The translations under genes were made by a program, and so were the position numbers. From UBA3855 sp964472035 (lineage in GTDB: Bacteria > Bacillota > Clostridia > Oscillospirales > Ruminococcaceae): 64,000 bases of DNA. The notes under the pieces were generated by a model, which was not told the DNA's origin, ran no database searches, and saw only the letters and a list, made by a program, of their open reading frames with translations. The stretch covers positions 44,809 through 108,808 of the forward strand of contig CAYYIT010000002.1 in NCBI GenBank assembly GCA_964472035.1. The letters are read 5' to 3'. Positions 8,332 through 16,892 of this stretch are shown piece after piece. The number at the start of each line of letters is the position of its first letter. Within the stretch, counting starts at the first letter, position 1.

Positions 8332-8661
8332 TTATTGTATTCTGCAATAGGTTTCCAGCCATATTGAGATGCTTTCTTCCGTTGCCTCTCCGTCAAATCT
8401 TGCAAGCTCCTCGCCGTCACGCAGCAGTAGGACGGTCGGCAGCACCCGTATGTCAAAGCGATCCAGCAGCTCGGGATCCGTGTCCGCATTGATCGAATAC
8501 GCCGTCATCATCAGTTCATAACGATCCGTCATGCGGTCGAGCATCGGCTCCAGCGTCCGGCAGGGCGCACACCAGGATGCGTAAAAATCCAGAAGGATGG
8601 TCTTACGATGGCTCTCATCCAGAATCTCCTGCAGATGATTGCCAGTTGTGTGAAACAGCAT
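8332..8661 (-). CDS. thioredoxin-family protein
   Basis: A 109-residue single-domain thioredoxin, about the usual length. The active-site motif is WCAPC (Cys31 and Cys34) rather than the canonical WCGPC, and the cis-proline loop is VLPTVLL. There is no signal peptide, so it acts in the cytoplasm as a dithiol reductant. The AGAGGAAG ribosome binding site supports the start. It is monocistronic with its own strong promoter. The CAPC motif occurs in thioredoxin-like proteins and may shift the redox potential; the partner is unknown. Confidence 0.88.
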   Translation of the reverse strand: MLFHTTGNHLQEILDESHRKTILLDFYASWCAPCRTLEPMLDRMTDRYELMMTAYSINADTDPELLDRFDIRVLPTVLLLRDGEELARFDGEATEESISIWLETYCRIQ

Positions 8662-8711
8662 AAAGCTTCCTCTTTTCCCATGAAATCATTACAGGCAGCG
8701 CCTGCGACCTC

Positions 8712-8740
8712 ATTATAACACATGGCACAGCGGTTGTCAA
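8712..8740 (-). promoter_or_regulatory. consensus sigma-A promoter for the thioredoxin gene
   Basis: On the minus strand TTGACA, a 17-base spacer and TATAAT: a full consensus promoter 50 bases before the ATG. Confidence 0.9.
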
Positions 8741-8808
8741 TATGCAATTTTCAGGAAGATTTCCATGGTATTTTCCATCGGTTTGGACAGCGAAATTATA
8801 AAAATGGA

Positions 8809-8837
8809 TTGACAATCTGTAGAAAAATATGTATAAT
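8809..8837 (+). promoter_or_regulatory. consensus sigma-A promoter for the xylanase gene
   Basis: TTGACA, 17 bases, TATAAT. The transcript would carry a leader of about 75 bases containing a weak ACCGCC/GGCGGT stem before the ATG at 8922. Confidence 0.9.
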
Positions 8838-8921
8838 ATACTCAGGAGCCGTACCGCCAGAAACAGAAAAAGGAATACCGGGCGGTTCCATGAAGGAAAA
8901 ATTGAAAAGAGGAGTATTGGT

Positions 8922-11900
8922 ATGAAAAAATGGAATCGGTTGCTTGCCGGTGCGATCAGCACCGCCACGCTGCTTTCCGCAATGCCGATGGCCGCATTTG
9001 TTGCAAATGCAGAGCCAGTGGAGCTGATCAATGACACATTTGAGGACAGCTTCGGCAGCTGGAAGGCAAGAACATCGGGCAGCACAACGCTGTCCCTTTC
9101 CGATGCTGCTGCGCACAGCGGCAGCAAGTCCCTGTATGTCACAGGAAGAACGCAGACCTGGAACGGCGCAGGTGCCTCCGTGATCGGTACGATGTACGGC
9201 GGCAACACCTATGATCTGAGCTGCTACGTCATGTATGATGACACAGAGGTCGGCGGTCAGAACCAGCAGTTCAACTTCCAGATGATGTACACCGACGCAA
9301 ACGGTGATGAACGCTATTCCTACATGGGCAGCTGCAATGCCTCTGCCGGAAATTGGACGGAGATCAAGGCGACCTATACCGTTCCTGCAGATGCCACCAA
9401 TATGGTGATCTATGTGGAAGGTGCAACGCTCAGTGACTTCTATCTTGACGATGTGGTCGTGACCGGCGAGAAGGTGGAAAACTCCGACGCCGAGGACGGC
9501 TTCTACGATAATTTTGATGATGGCACCACCATGGGCTGGCAGGTGAGAGGTTCCAACACTACGCTCGCTCTGACGGATGCACAGTCCTACAGCGGTGACT
9601 ATTCCATCTACTGTGACGGCAGAGAACAGCTCTGGAACGGCGTGACCTGCAACAAGACCCTCTGCCTCGAGGCCGGCGGCTACTACAGCTTCGGCTGCTA
9701 TGTGATGTATGATGGCGCGGAGTGGACCGACACCCAGGGCTTCTCCATCAATCTCCAGTATGATCTGGAGGGCGTGGAGCATTACTATACTATTTATACA
9801 GAAACCGCAAACAAGGGTGAATGGACCTATGTCGGCACAGAATGCACCATCCCCGAGGGCGCGACGAATTTCTATGTTTACGTCCAGACCGCCTATAAGC
9901 CGGACGCCAGCGTGCAGGCACAGGATCTGATGGGCTTCTATGTGGATGATGTTTCCGCCGAGCGTCTGCCCGATCCGGCAATTGAGGAAGATATCGCCTC
10001 CCTCAAGGATGTGTACGAAGATTATTTCAGAATGGGCTGCGCCGTTGCTGGCAGTGAATTCGGTCAGGGTGCCACCAAGGATCTGATCCTCAAGCATTAT
10101 AACAGCGTTACCATTGGTAACGAGCTGAAGCCCGAGTCCGTACTCGATCAGTCCGCAACAATCGCCTATATGAACGCAAACGGCGGTGATCAGACCAATC
10201 CCCAGGTTTCCTTGAAGCAGGCGGCGGATATGCTCGCGTTCTGCGAGGAGAACGGCCTGCCCCTGCGCGGCCATGTCCTTGTATGGCACAGCCAGACACC
10301 CGACTGGTTCTTCAAGGAGAACTTCGATGAAAGCGGCGCATGGGTGACGCCGGATGTCATGGATCAGCGTCTGGAAAACTATATCAAGAATGTGATGGAT
10401 GCCATTGCGACCCAGTACCCCGATCTGAACGTGTACGCTTGGGACGTGGTGAACGAAGCCGCTTCCGATTCCGGAACCATCCGTCCGGCAGGCTCTAACC
10501 ACGAATCCTCCGGCAGCTCTGCGTGGGTGCAGGTCTACGGCGACCAGTCCTATATCAAGAAGGCATTCGAGTTTGCAAGACAGTATGCGCCCGCTGACTG
10601 CAAGCTGTTCTATAATGATTATAATGAATACGCCGAGGGTAAGATGAACTACATCTGCACCGACATCCTGCAGGATCTCGTGGATGCCGGTCTCATCGAC
10701 GGCATGGGCATGCAGTCCCATATCAGCATGAGCAATCCCTCCATCGCGCAGTATGAAAATGCCATCCGCACCTATGCGGATATGGGTCTGGAGATCCAGA
10801 TCACCGAGCTTGATATCAACATCAAGTCCAATTCCGATGAGGATATGCTGGCTCTGGCAGAGCGTTACCGTCAGGTATTCGAAATGTACAAGAAGGTCAA
10901 GGATGACGGTGTGAACCTCTCCGCAGTCGTACTGTGGGGCATTACCGACTCCACCAGCTGGATCGGCGGTTATCCGCTGCTGTTCGATAAGAACTATGCC
11001 GCAAAGGATGCATTCTACGCGGTCATTGATACCGATGCACAGGTGCAGACCATCAACACCGCAAGAGCCTATGCCTACGACGGCACTGCCGAGGGTCTGG
11101 AATTTGCGATGGAAGTGCAGGCAGCCCAGCAGGTCGGTGAAGCTGGCAGCTTCAAGCTCGCCTGGAATCAGAAGACCAATGAGCTCGTTGTCCGTCTGAC
11201 AACGGATGAGGACGACCTCGATGTCAGCAGCAATGGGGCAGAACTCAAGGAAACCAATGGCAGCGACTTCATCCTCAGCCTCAATGAAACCGCCGCAGTA
11301 GGATCCAGCATCCGTATGGATGTGGTAATGGGCGGCACCGCATGGAACAGCCTTTCCTATGACCCGAATGACAGCTCCAGTTTCGGTAAGGTTGTCTTCT
11401 CCGAAATCCCTGCCTACGCAGAAGCCACCAAGGGCACCCCCACGATCGACGGCGAGATCGACGATATCTGGGCATCTGCCAATGTCCTCGACATCAACAC
11501 CTATTCCATGGGTGCAGGTGCCACCGGTACTGCAAAGGTGCTCTGGGATGAGGATTACATCTACGTTCTCGCAGAGGTAAAGGATCCCGTCCTGAGCGCA
11601 GCAAGCCCGAACACCTACGAGCAGGATACTGTGGAGATCTTCCTCGACGAAAATAATCACAAGACCACTGCCTATGAATCCGACGATATTCAGGCAAGAA
11701 CCAATTACCTTGGCGAAAAGTCCGTAACGGACGGCCTTTCTGCGGATGCATTCATTTCCGCAGCAGCAACGACCTCCGACGGCTACCTCGTAGAATTTGC
11801 GATCCCGACCACGCTCGGCGGTTTCGCGTCCGGTCAGGTTGTCGGCTTCGATGCCCAGATCAATGATGACGGTGACGGCGAGGGCAAGCGTACCTCCATC

Positions 11901-12200
11901 TCCAACTGGTACGACCTCACCGGCATGGGCTATACTGATGTGTCCGGACTGGGTCTGCTCAAGCTCGTCGGCAGCAGCAGCGCTGAGGATCCCAATGTGG
12001 ATTACGGTGACGTGGACTGCAACGGCAAGGTGGAGATCCTTGATGTTATCGCACTGAGCAAGTCCCTGATGGGCGCAGGCACGCTGACAACGGAGGGTGC
12101 GGCCAATGCAGATGTGGACTGCAACGGTGCCATCAACACCACAGATGGTCTGAACATTATGAAGTATCTCGTGAAACTCATTGAGTCCCTTCCCGTCTGA
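8922..12200 (+). CDS. secreted cellulosomal GH10 endo-1,4-beta-xylanase (CBM22-CBM22-GH10-CBM9-dockerin)
   Basis: A 1092-residue exported enzyme cleaving xylan backbones. The signal peptide covers residues 1-30, with cleavage after VANA. Two CBM22-like beta-sandwich modules (about 33-175 and 185-345) precede a GH10 barrel (about 350-705). Catalytic residues are acid/base Glu512 in VVNEA and nucleophile Glu629 in ITELD. A strand-rich linker leads to a CBM9-like module (about 835-1015, beginning TPTIDGEIDD). Residues 1028-1092 form a type I dockerin with two calcium repeats, each starting DVDCNG. The dockerin implies docking to a scaffoldin cohesin on the cell surface. The start at 8922 follows AGAGGAG. 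Codon use matches neighbours. It stands alone, with its own promoter and terminator. Confidence 0.95.
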   Translation: MKKWNRLLAGAISTATLLSAMPMAAFVANAEPVELINDTFEDSFGSWKARTSGSTTLSLSDAAAHSGSKSLYVTGRTQTWNGAGASVIGTMYGGNTYDLSCYVMYDDTEVGGQNQQFNFQMMYTDANGDERYSYMGSCNASAGNWTEIKATYTVPADATNMVIYVEGATLSDFYLDDVVVTGEKVENSDAEDGFYDNFDDGTTMGWQVRGSNTTLALTDAQSYSGDYSIYCDGREQLWNGVTCNKTLCLEAGGYYSFGCYVMYDGAEWTDTQGFSINLQYDLEGVEHYYTIYTETANKGEWTYVGTECTIPEGATNFYVYVQTAYKPDASVQAQDLMGFYVDDVSAERLPDPAIEEDIASLKDVYEDYFRMGCAVAGSEFGQGATKDLILKHYNSVTIGNELKPESVLDQSATIAYMNANGGDQTNPQVSLKQAADMLAFCEENGLPLRGHVLVWHSQTPDWFFKENFDESGAWVTPDVMDQRLENYIKNVMDAIATQYPDLNVYAWDVVNEAASDSGTIRPAGSNHESSGSSAWVQVYGDQSYIKKAFEFARQYAPADCKLFYNDYNEYAEGKMNYICTDILQDLVDAGLIDGMGMQSHISMSNPSIAQYENAIRTYADMGLEIQITELDINIKSNSDEDMLALAERYRQVFEMYKKVKDDGVNLSAVVLWGITDSTSWIGGYPLLFDKNYAAKDAFYAVIDTDAQVQTINTARAYAYDGTAEGLEFAMEVQAAQQVGEAGSFKLAWNQKTNELVVRLTTDEDDLDVSSNGAELKETNGSDFILSLNETAAVGSSIRMDVVMGGTAWNSLSYDPNDSSSFGKVVFSEIPAYAEATKGTPTIDGEIDDIWASANVLDINTYSMGAGATGTAKVLWDEDYIYVLAEVKDPVLSAASPNTYEQDTVEIFLDENNHKTTAYESDDIQARTNYLGEKSVTDGLSADAFISAAATTSDGYLVEFAIPTTLGGFASGQVVGFDAQINDDGDGEGKRTSISNWYDLTGMGYTDVSGLGLLKLVGSSSAEDPNVDYGDVDCNGKVEILDVIALSKSLMGAGTLTTEGAANADVDCNGAINTTDGLNIMKYLVKLIESLPV

Positions 12201-12223
12201 TGTATCGCGAATCCTGTAAACAG

Positions 12224-12255
12224 GAACCCCGATGGCAATGCCTCGGGGTTCTTTT
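12224..12255 (+). terminator. xylanase terminator
   Basis: A GAACCCCGA stem with exact complement around a 10-base loop, followed by TTTT. Confidence 0.85.
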
Positions 12256-12274
12256 GATTTCAGTCATTCTGCAC

Positions 12275-12303
12275 TTGACATCCGTCCGGCGATATGCTAT
12301 AAT
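12275..12303 (+). promoter_or_regulatory. sigma-A promoter of the queuosine operon
   Basis: TTGACA, 17 bases, TATAAT. Transcription would begin near 12310, just ahead of the preQ1 aptamer. Confidence 0.9.
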
Positions 12304-12316
12304 AAATACGCAGAAC

Positions 12317-12357
12317 AGACAGTTCCCGGCCATACCTGTCTCTAAACGAAAACCGGG
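12317..12357 (+). promoter_or_regulatory. preQ1-I riboswitch aptamer
   Basis: Stem P1 is AGACAG (12317-12322) paired with CTGTCT (12336-12341). The 13-base loop begins TTC and has the CC-GGC-ATAC layout of class I aptamers. An A-rich tail (12342-12352) follows, and CCGGG at 12353-12357 can pair with CCCGG at 12325-12329 to form the H-type pseudoknot that encloses preQ1. The downstream genes make preQ1, which is the expected regulon. No alignment was run; the assignment rests on architecture and context. Confidence 0.85.
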
Positions 12358-12359
12358 GT

Positions 12360-12391
12360 ACTGTATTCTGCGTGCAGAATGCAGTTTTTTT
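12360..12391 (+). terminator. riboswitch-controlled terminator
   Basis: CTGTATTCTGC pairs with GCAGAATGCAG around a 2-base loop with one T-G wobble, followed by seven T. It begins 3 bases after the aptamer, so preQ1 binding is expected to stop transcription before queD. Confidence 0.88.
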
Positions 12392-12408
12392 ATGCTTGGA
12401 GGAAATAT

Positions 12409-12828
12409 ATGTATACACTCAGAACTTCCGCTTCCTTTGACAGTGCCCATTTCCTGAAGGGCTATGAGGGAAAGTGTTCGAATATCCACGGCCACCGCTG
12501 GACGCTGACCGTGCAGGTGCAGTCCAAGGCGCTCCACGAGGGTGGTCAGCTCGACGGTATGGTCATTGATTTCGGCGACCTCAAGAAAGCTGTCCGTGCG
12601 CTTGCTGACGCGTGGGATCATGCTCTGATCTATGAGGAAGGCTCCCTGCGACCTGCGACCATTGCCGTGCTGCAGGAGGAGAACTTCCGGATGATCGCTG
12701 TCGACTTCCGTCCCACCGCGGAGCATATGGCAAAGCATTTTTATGATGCGCTCAAAGTGCAGGGCCTTCCGGTGAAGGATGTTACAGTCTATGAGACACC
12801 TGACAACTGCGCTTGTTACGAGGAGTGA
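12409..12828 (+). CDS. queD: 6-carboxy-5,6,7,8-tetrahydropterin synthase
   Basis: A 139-residue enzyme converting 7,8-dihydroneopterin triphosphate to 6-carboxytetrahydropterin, the second step of queuosine precursor synthesis. Zinc ligands are His14 (DSAHF), His27 and His29 (IHGH), with catalytic Cys23. A C-terminal VYETPDN segment supplies the pterin-binding glutamate. The start at 12409 has GGAGG at 12398-12402; an upstream ATG at 12379 sits inside the terminator stem and is rejected. First gene of the operon. Confidence 0.95.
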   Translation: MYTLRTSASFDSAHFLKGYEGKCSNIHGHRWTLTVQVQSKALHEGGQLDGMVIDFGDLKKAVRALADAWDHALIYEEGSLRPATIAVLQEENFRMIAVDFRPTAEHMAKHFYDALKVQGLPVKDVTVYETPDNCACYEE

Positions 12829-12832
12829 AACA

Positions 12833-13498
12833 ATGGCTGAATTTCGCGTAGCTGAACGCTTTGTCAGCATTAACGGAGAGGCAGCCCATGCCGGAGAGCT
12901 TGCCGTGTTCATCCGGTTTACCGGCTGCAATCTTGCCTGTTCCTATTGTGATACCGCCTGGGCGAATGCGCCGGATGCACCGTACACCCTCGAGACAGAG
13001 GAGACTCTTTGTGAGTATGTCAGGGCTTCCGGTGTGAAGAATGTCACCCTCACCGGCGGCGAACCGCTCCTGCAGGTGCAGCTGCCCGTACTGCTCCGTG
13101 CCCTGCACGGAATCGGCGTGCGTGTTGAGATCGAAACCAACGGCAGTGTTTCGATTGCGGAAATAGCAGCAATGCCGGAGCGTCCGGTGTTTACGCTTGA
13201 TTACAAGCTCCCCGGCAGCGGCATGGAGTCGCGGATGCTCACAGAAAATTACCATTATCTTATGGAAGGTGACACAGTGAAATTCGTTGCCGGCAGCCGG
13301 GAGGATCTCTGCCGCGCAGCGGAGATCATCAAGGAATTCGACCTGACAGAGCGCTGTCATGTATATCTGAGTCCCGTGTTCGGCAGGATCGAGCCGAGGG
13401 AAATGGTCACGTTCATGCAGGAAGAATGTCTTAACGGTGTGCGTCTGCAGCTGCAGCTGCACAAATTCATCTGGGATCCGTCAGAAAGGGGCGTATAA
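12833..13498 (+). CDS. queE: 7-carboxy-7-deazaguanine synthase
   Basis: A 221-residue radical SAM enzyme forming 7-carboxy-7-deazaguanine from 6-carboxytetrahydropterin. The [4Fe-4S] motif is the canonical CNLACSYC at residues 32-39 (Cys32, Cys36, Cys39), and TLTGGEPLLQ follows as the SAM-binding GGE motif. It starts 4 bases after queD, with GAGGAG in the queD tail as ribosome binding site. Confidence 0.95.
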   Translation: MAEFRVAERFVSINGEAAHAGELAVFIRFTGCNLACSYCDTAWANAPDAPYTLETEETLCEYVRASGVKNVTLTGGEPLLQVQLPVLLRALHGIGVRVEIETNGSVSIAEIAAMPERPVFTLDYKLPGSGMESRMLTENYHYLMEGDTVKFVAGSREDLCRAAEIIKEFDLTERCHVYLSPVFGRIEPREMVTFMQEECLNGVRLQLQLHKFIWDPSERGV

Positions 13499-13499
13499 T

Positions 13500-14066
13500 A
13501 TGGCAATTGATCAGGAAAAGCTTCGCTATCATATCCGCGGTCTGCTTGAGGCGCTCGGTGAAGATCCGGCGCGTGAGGGACTCCTCGAAACACCGGAGCG
13601 TGCGGCAAGAATGTATGCGGAGATGCTTGAGGGCTGCCAGTACACCAATCATGAGATCGCGCAGATGTTCGGCAAGACCTTCGCGCAGACGCAGGACGGT
13701 CAGGATCTGGTCGTGATGCGTGATATCGAGGTGTTCAGCTTCTGCGAGCATCACCTTGCGCTGATGTATGATATGAAGGTGACGATCGCGTACCTCCCGA
13801 AGGGCAGAGTGCTGGGACTGAGCAAGATGGCAAGAATCGCCGAAATGGCTGCAAAACGCCTGCAGCTTCAGGAACGCATCGGCAGTGATATTGCCGAGAT
13901 CATGCAGGAGGTCACCGGCAGTAAGGACGTGGCAGTCCTCATCAACGGAAAGCACAGCTGCATGACTGCCCGCGGCATCAAGAATACCTCTGCGGTCACA
14001 TCCACCCAGACCCTTCGCGGCAGATTTGCACAGGATGCGGAACTGCTGCGCAGAGTGAAGGAATGA
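13500..14066 (+). CDS. folE: GTP cyclohydrolase I (type IA)
   Basis: A 188-residue enzyme making dihydroneopterin triphosphate from GTP, the entry step shared by folate and queuosine synthesis. Visible motifs are GLLETPERAARMY near residue 30, the zinc/active-site FCEHH at residues 81-85 (Cys82, His84, His85), and HSCMTARGIK with the second zinc cysteine. The start lies one base after the queE stop. Its place in this operon suggests that it feeds QueD, though the product can also serve folate synthesis. Confidence 0.96.
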   Translation: MAIDQEKLRYHIRGLLEALGEDPAREGLLETPERAARMYAEMLEGCQYTNHEIAQMFGKTFAQTQDGQDLVVMRDIEVFSFCEHHLALMYDMKVTIAYLPKGRVLGLSKMARIAEMAAKRLQLQERIGSDIAEIMQEVTGSKDVAVLINGKHSCMTARGIKNTSAVTSTQTLRGRFAQDAELLRRVKE

Positions 14067-14098
14067 TCCACAGCTTTTGAAATCACGGAGGAAATACA

Positions 14099-14788
14099 AT
14101 GAACAAAGCATTAGTGCTCGCAAGCGGCGGTGTGGACTCAACTACCTGTCTTGCCCTTGCGGTGAAGGAATATGGTGCGGAAAATGTCGTTGCACTGGCC
14201 ATGTACTACGGTCAGAAGCATAACAAGGAGCTGGAAGCAGCGCGGGCCGTTGCCGCACATTACGGTGTTGCATACAAGGAACTCGATCTGTCCCTGATCT
14301 TCGCGGATTCCAAGTGTTCGCTCCTCTCCCATTCGGATGAGGAGATCCCCACGGAATCCTACGCAGACCAGCTTGCCCGGACGGACGGCAAGCCCGTCTC
14401 TACCTATGTGCCGTTCCGGAACGGTCTGTTCCTTTCCTGTGCAGCAAGCATTGCACTTTCGAACGACTGCACCGAGATCTACTACGGCGCCCACAGCGAT
14501 GACGCAGCAGGCTCTGCTTATCCGGACTGCAGCGAGACCTTCAATATGGCAATGTCCGCAGCAATTTTTGAGGGCAGCGGCCAGAGCCTTCGTGTCCATG
14601 CACCCCTTGTCAGCCTGACAAAGGCAGAGGTCGTGAAGATGGGGCTGGAGCTGGATGTACCCTACCACCTCACATGGAGCTGCTACGAGGGTAAGGACAC
14701 CCCTTGCGGAAAATGCGGCACCTGTATCGACCGTGCCAAGGCGTTTGCGGAAAACGGAATGGAAGACCCCGCACTGAAAGGAGAATAA
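14099..14788 (+). CDS. queC: 7-cyano-7-deazaguanine synthase
   Basis: A 229-residue ATP-dependent enzyme converting 7-carboxy-7-deazaguanine and ammonia to preQ0. The PP-loop SGGVDST occupies residues 9-15, and the C-terminal zinc site is in the CGKCGTC segment preceded by another cysteine. CGGAGG lies upstream of the ATG. Confidence 0.96.
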   Translation: MNKALVLASGGVDSTTCLALAVKEYGAENVVALAMYYGQKHNKELEAARAVAAHYGVAYKELDLSLIFADSKCSLLSHSDEEIPTESYADQLARTDGKPVSTYVPFRNGLFLSCAASIALSNDCTEIYYGAHSDDAAGSAYPDCSETFNMAMSAAIFEGSGQSLRVHAPLVSLTKAEVVKMGLELDVPYHLTWSCYEGKDTPCGKCGTCIDRAKAFAENGMEDPALKGE

Positions 14789-14789
14789 C

Positions 14790-15284
14790 ATGAGCAGAAA
14801 CAGAGAAGAAATGCAGGACATCACCCTGCTCGGCAATCAGAATGTGAAGTATGCGCAGGACTACGCCCCCGAGGTGCTGGAGACCTTCGACAACAAGCAT
14901 CCCGGCCGTGACTATTTTGTCAAGTTCAACTGCCCGGAATTCACAAGCCTTTGCCCCATCACCGGTCAGCCGGATTTTGCAACGATCTACATTTCCTATG
15001 TGCCGGATATCAAGATGGTCGAGAGCAAATCCCTCAAGCTCTATCTCTTCAGCTTCCGCAATCACGGCGATTTCCATGAGGACTGCGTGAACATCATTAT
15101 GAATGATCTCATCAAGCTGATGGATCCGAAATACATCGAGGTATGGGGAAAATTCCTTCCACGCGGCGGCATTTCCATCGATCCCTACTGCAACTATGGC
15201 AAGCCCGGAACCCCCTGGGAACAGGTGGCTTTTGACAGACTTTCTAAGCATGATCTGTACCCGGAGATGGTGAATAACCGATAA
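14790..15284 (+). CDS. queF: NADPH-dependent 7-cyano-7-deazaguanine reductase
   Basis: A 164-residue single-domain nitrile reductase turning preQ0 into preQ1, the ligand of the upstream riboswitch. Catalytic Cys55 is in SLCPITGQPD, and the QueF signature ESKSLKLYLFSFRNHGDFHE follows. The start lies one base after the queC stop, with AAAGGAG in the queC tail. It ends 9 bases from the convergent flippase-like gene, and I see no terminator between them. Confidence 0.96.
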   Translation: MSRNREEMQDITLLGNQNVKYAQDYAPEVLETFDNKHPGRDYFVKFNCPEFTSLCPITGQPDFATIYISYVPDIKMVESKSLKLYLFSFRNHGDFHEDCVNIIMNDLIKLMDPKYIEVWGKFLPRGGISIDPYCNYGKPGTPWEQVAFDRLSKHDLYPEMVNNR

Positions 15285-15293
15285 AGCATCGGA

Positions 15294-16817
15294 TCATCGG
15301 AGAACAGTGGGATTTTTACTTCGGGTGGCGGTCGAAGGTACGGCGATCATCATAAGCCCTCTGTATATGAGAAGATACAGTCCTCCCAGAAGAGAAGCAT
15401 ATGCGATGATCGTGATAAGATTCCCGTGAGGCGGGATGCCGGTCACTGCAAAAAACAGCTTCAGGATTTCATTCGAAAAGAATGCCGCACCGATGGGAAG
15501 TCCCACTGCACACCACCAATTCGGACGAATGTCGGTTTTCCGGATCACCATCACGAGCCGCGCGAGATTGCCGCAGACATTGCTTGCGTAATATGAGAGG
15601 ATAATGCCGTAGAATCCCATCAAAGGCACACAGATCAGTACTGCGGAGATACGGATGATATATTCTGCAAGGTAATTCAGTGAGGAGAATGCCTGCGCAC
15701 CAAGTCCCTTGATGATGCTCTCAAGAACGATCTCCAGATAGATGAACGGTACAACGGGCGCAAGGAGCATGATCATTTTACCGCCGATCGCACCGCCGCC
15801 AAGCAGCTGTCCGAGGTCATGCCCGAACAGAAGGAGAACCGCCATGACATAAACCGCAAACAGGATCGTCTGTGAGAGGATCGTCTCCGAAAGACTGGTA
15901 ATGCGGATTTTGTTGCATGCAGCCGCCTCTCTGGCAGTTTCTGTCACAAGAATACCCGACAGTGCGCAGAGGACTGTCGAAGGGAAGAAGAGCGTCGGAA
16001 TGACGATGGCCTCGAAGATACCGAACTGACTGAGTGCCTCGCCCGTGGAATTACCGGCCTGCCGAAGCGTCAGCGGCACGAGCGCGTCATTTGCCGAGCT
16101 GAGGACGGAGGTCAGCGCACTGCCGAACATCACCGGAACCGCAAGCTTCACATATCGCCGCAGGGAGATCGATGCCGTTCCGGTACCGGAAGTCCGGTGG
16201 GTGCGGAATTTCCACAGCAGAAAGAGCAGTGTCATGAGTGATCCGCCGATCGTGCACAGTGCCGTCATCAGGCAGATCGCACGATTGCTGACGGGCGTAA
16301 TGAGATGGACGATGCCGGCCATGAGTGCGCATCGCGCAAGAAAACCGATCGCATCGGAGGCAGCGCAGATGCCCGCATGACAGGAGGCATTGAAATAACC
16401 GCGCATGCAGGCCGTCAGGGACAGCAGCGGAAGGGAGAGTGCCATGAGCCGGATGGGTGCAGAAAGCGCCTCATTCCCGAAAAAATAGCCGCTGCAAAGG
16501 GGGGCAAACAGAACGATCAGCAGGGCGACAACCGCACTCAGCGCAAGGCTGACACTAATACAGTAGCGAAGCACTCTGCCGGGATTTCCGGAGGGTTTCC
16601 CCAGCTCCTCAGAGACAAAGCGGCTGACGCACAGAAAGGCATTGCCGCCTGCCATTACGGAGGCAAGGCCGAAGAAGGAGCCGGTCAGCGACAGAATGCC
16701 GATGGCCTCCGTGCCGAGGACACCGGTCATCCACGCATTGAGCAGGAGGCCGATGCCATCAAGGATCATCTGAATGACTGTAAGGAGCAGCGTGTCCCGT
16801 GCAATATTTCTCTGCAT
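15294..16817 (-). CDS. MOP-superfamily flippase (SpoVB/polysaccharide exporter-like)
   Basis: A 507-residue polytopic membrane protein with about 12-14 hydrophobic segments and few charges between them. The layout and the N-terminal region (ILSLTGSFFGLASVMAGGNA) fit the MATE/MOP group close to SpoVB and Wzx-type lipid-linked oligosaccharide flippases. Such proteins move lipid-linked sugars across the membrane or act as drug/sodium antiporters; substrate is not visible. GGAGG 7 bases before the ATG at 16817 decides the start over the upstream ATG at 16835. Confidence 0.8.
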   Translation of the reverse strand: MQRNIARDTLLLTVIQMILDGIGLLLNAWMTGVLGTEAIGILSLTGSFFGLASVMAGGNAFLCVSRFVSEELGKPSGNPGRVLRYCISVSLALSAVVALLIVLFAPLCSGYFFGNEALSAPIRLMALSLPLLSLTACMRGYFNASCHAGICAASDAIGFLARCALMAGIVHLITPVSNRAICLMTALCTIGGSLMTLLFLLWKFRTHRTSGTGTASISLRRYVKLAVPVMFGSALTSVLSSANDALVPLTLRQAGNSTGEALSQFGIFEAIVIPTLFFPSTVLCALSGILVTETAREAAACNKIRITSLSETILSQTILFAVYVMAVLLLFGHDLGQLLGGGAIGGKMIMLLAPVVPFIYLEIVLESIIKGLGAQAFSSLNYLAEYIIRISAVLICVPLMGFYGIILSYYASNVCGNLARLVMVIRKTDIRPNWWCAVGLPIGAAFFSNEILKLFFAVTGIPPHGNLITIIAYASLLGGLYLLIYRGLMMIAVPSTATRSKNPTVLR

Positions 16818-16835
16818 AAGCGACCTCCGAAACAA

Positions 16836-16866
16836 AAAATGGCAGTACGGGTTGTACTGCCATTTT
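16836..16866 (-). terminator. hairpin terminator of the upstream membrane-protein gene
   Basis: AAAATGGCAGTAC and its exact complement around a 5-base loop, followed on the minus strand by a T-run. It separates the 214-residue membrane protein gene from the flippase-like gene. Confidence 0.88.
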
Positions 16867-16892
16867 ATGCGCTGTGCGCAATGTTTATGATT

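Noticed and set aside
8890..8925. 11-codon leader peptide gene overlapping the xylanase start (ATGA)
   Set aside because: It has no ribosome binding site of its own, and the overlap follows from the xylanase ribosome binding site lying in an open frame. No attenuator structure accompanies it.
8796..11660. 954-codon open frame on the minus strand across the xylanase
   Set aside because: It is antisense to a fully supported GH10 gene, is rich in His, Cys, Gly and Ile as expected from reverse codons, and has no ribosome binding site or motif.
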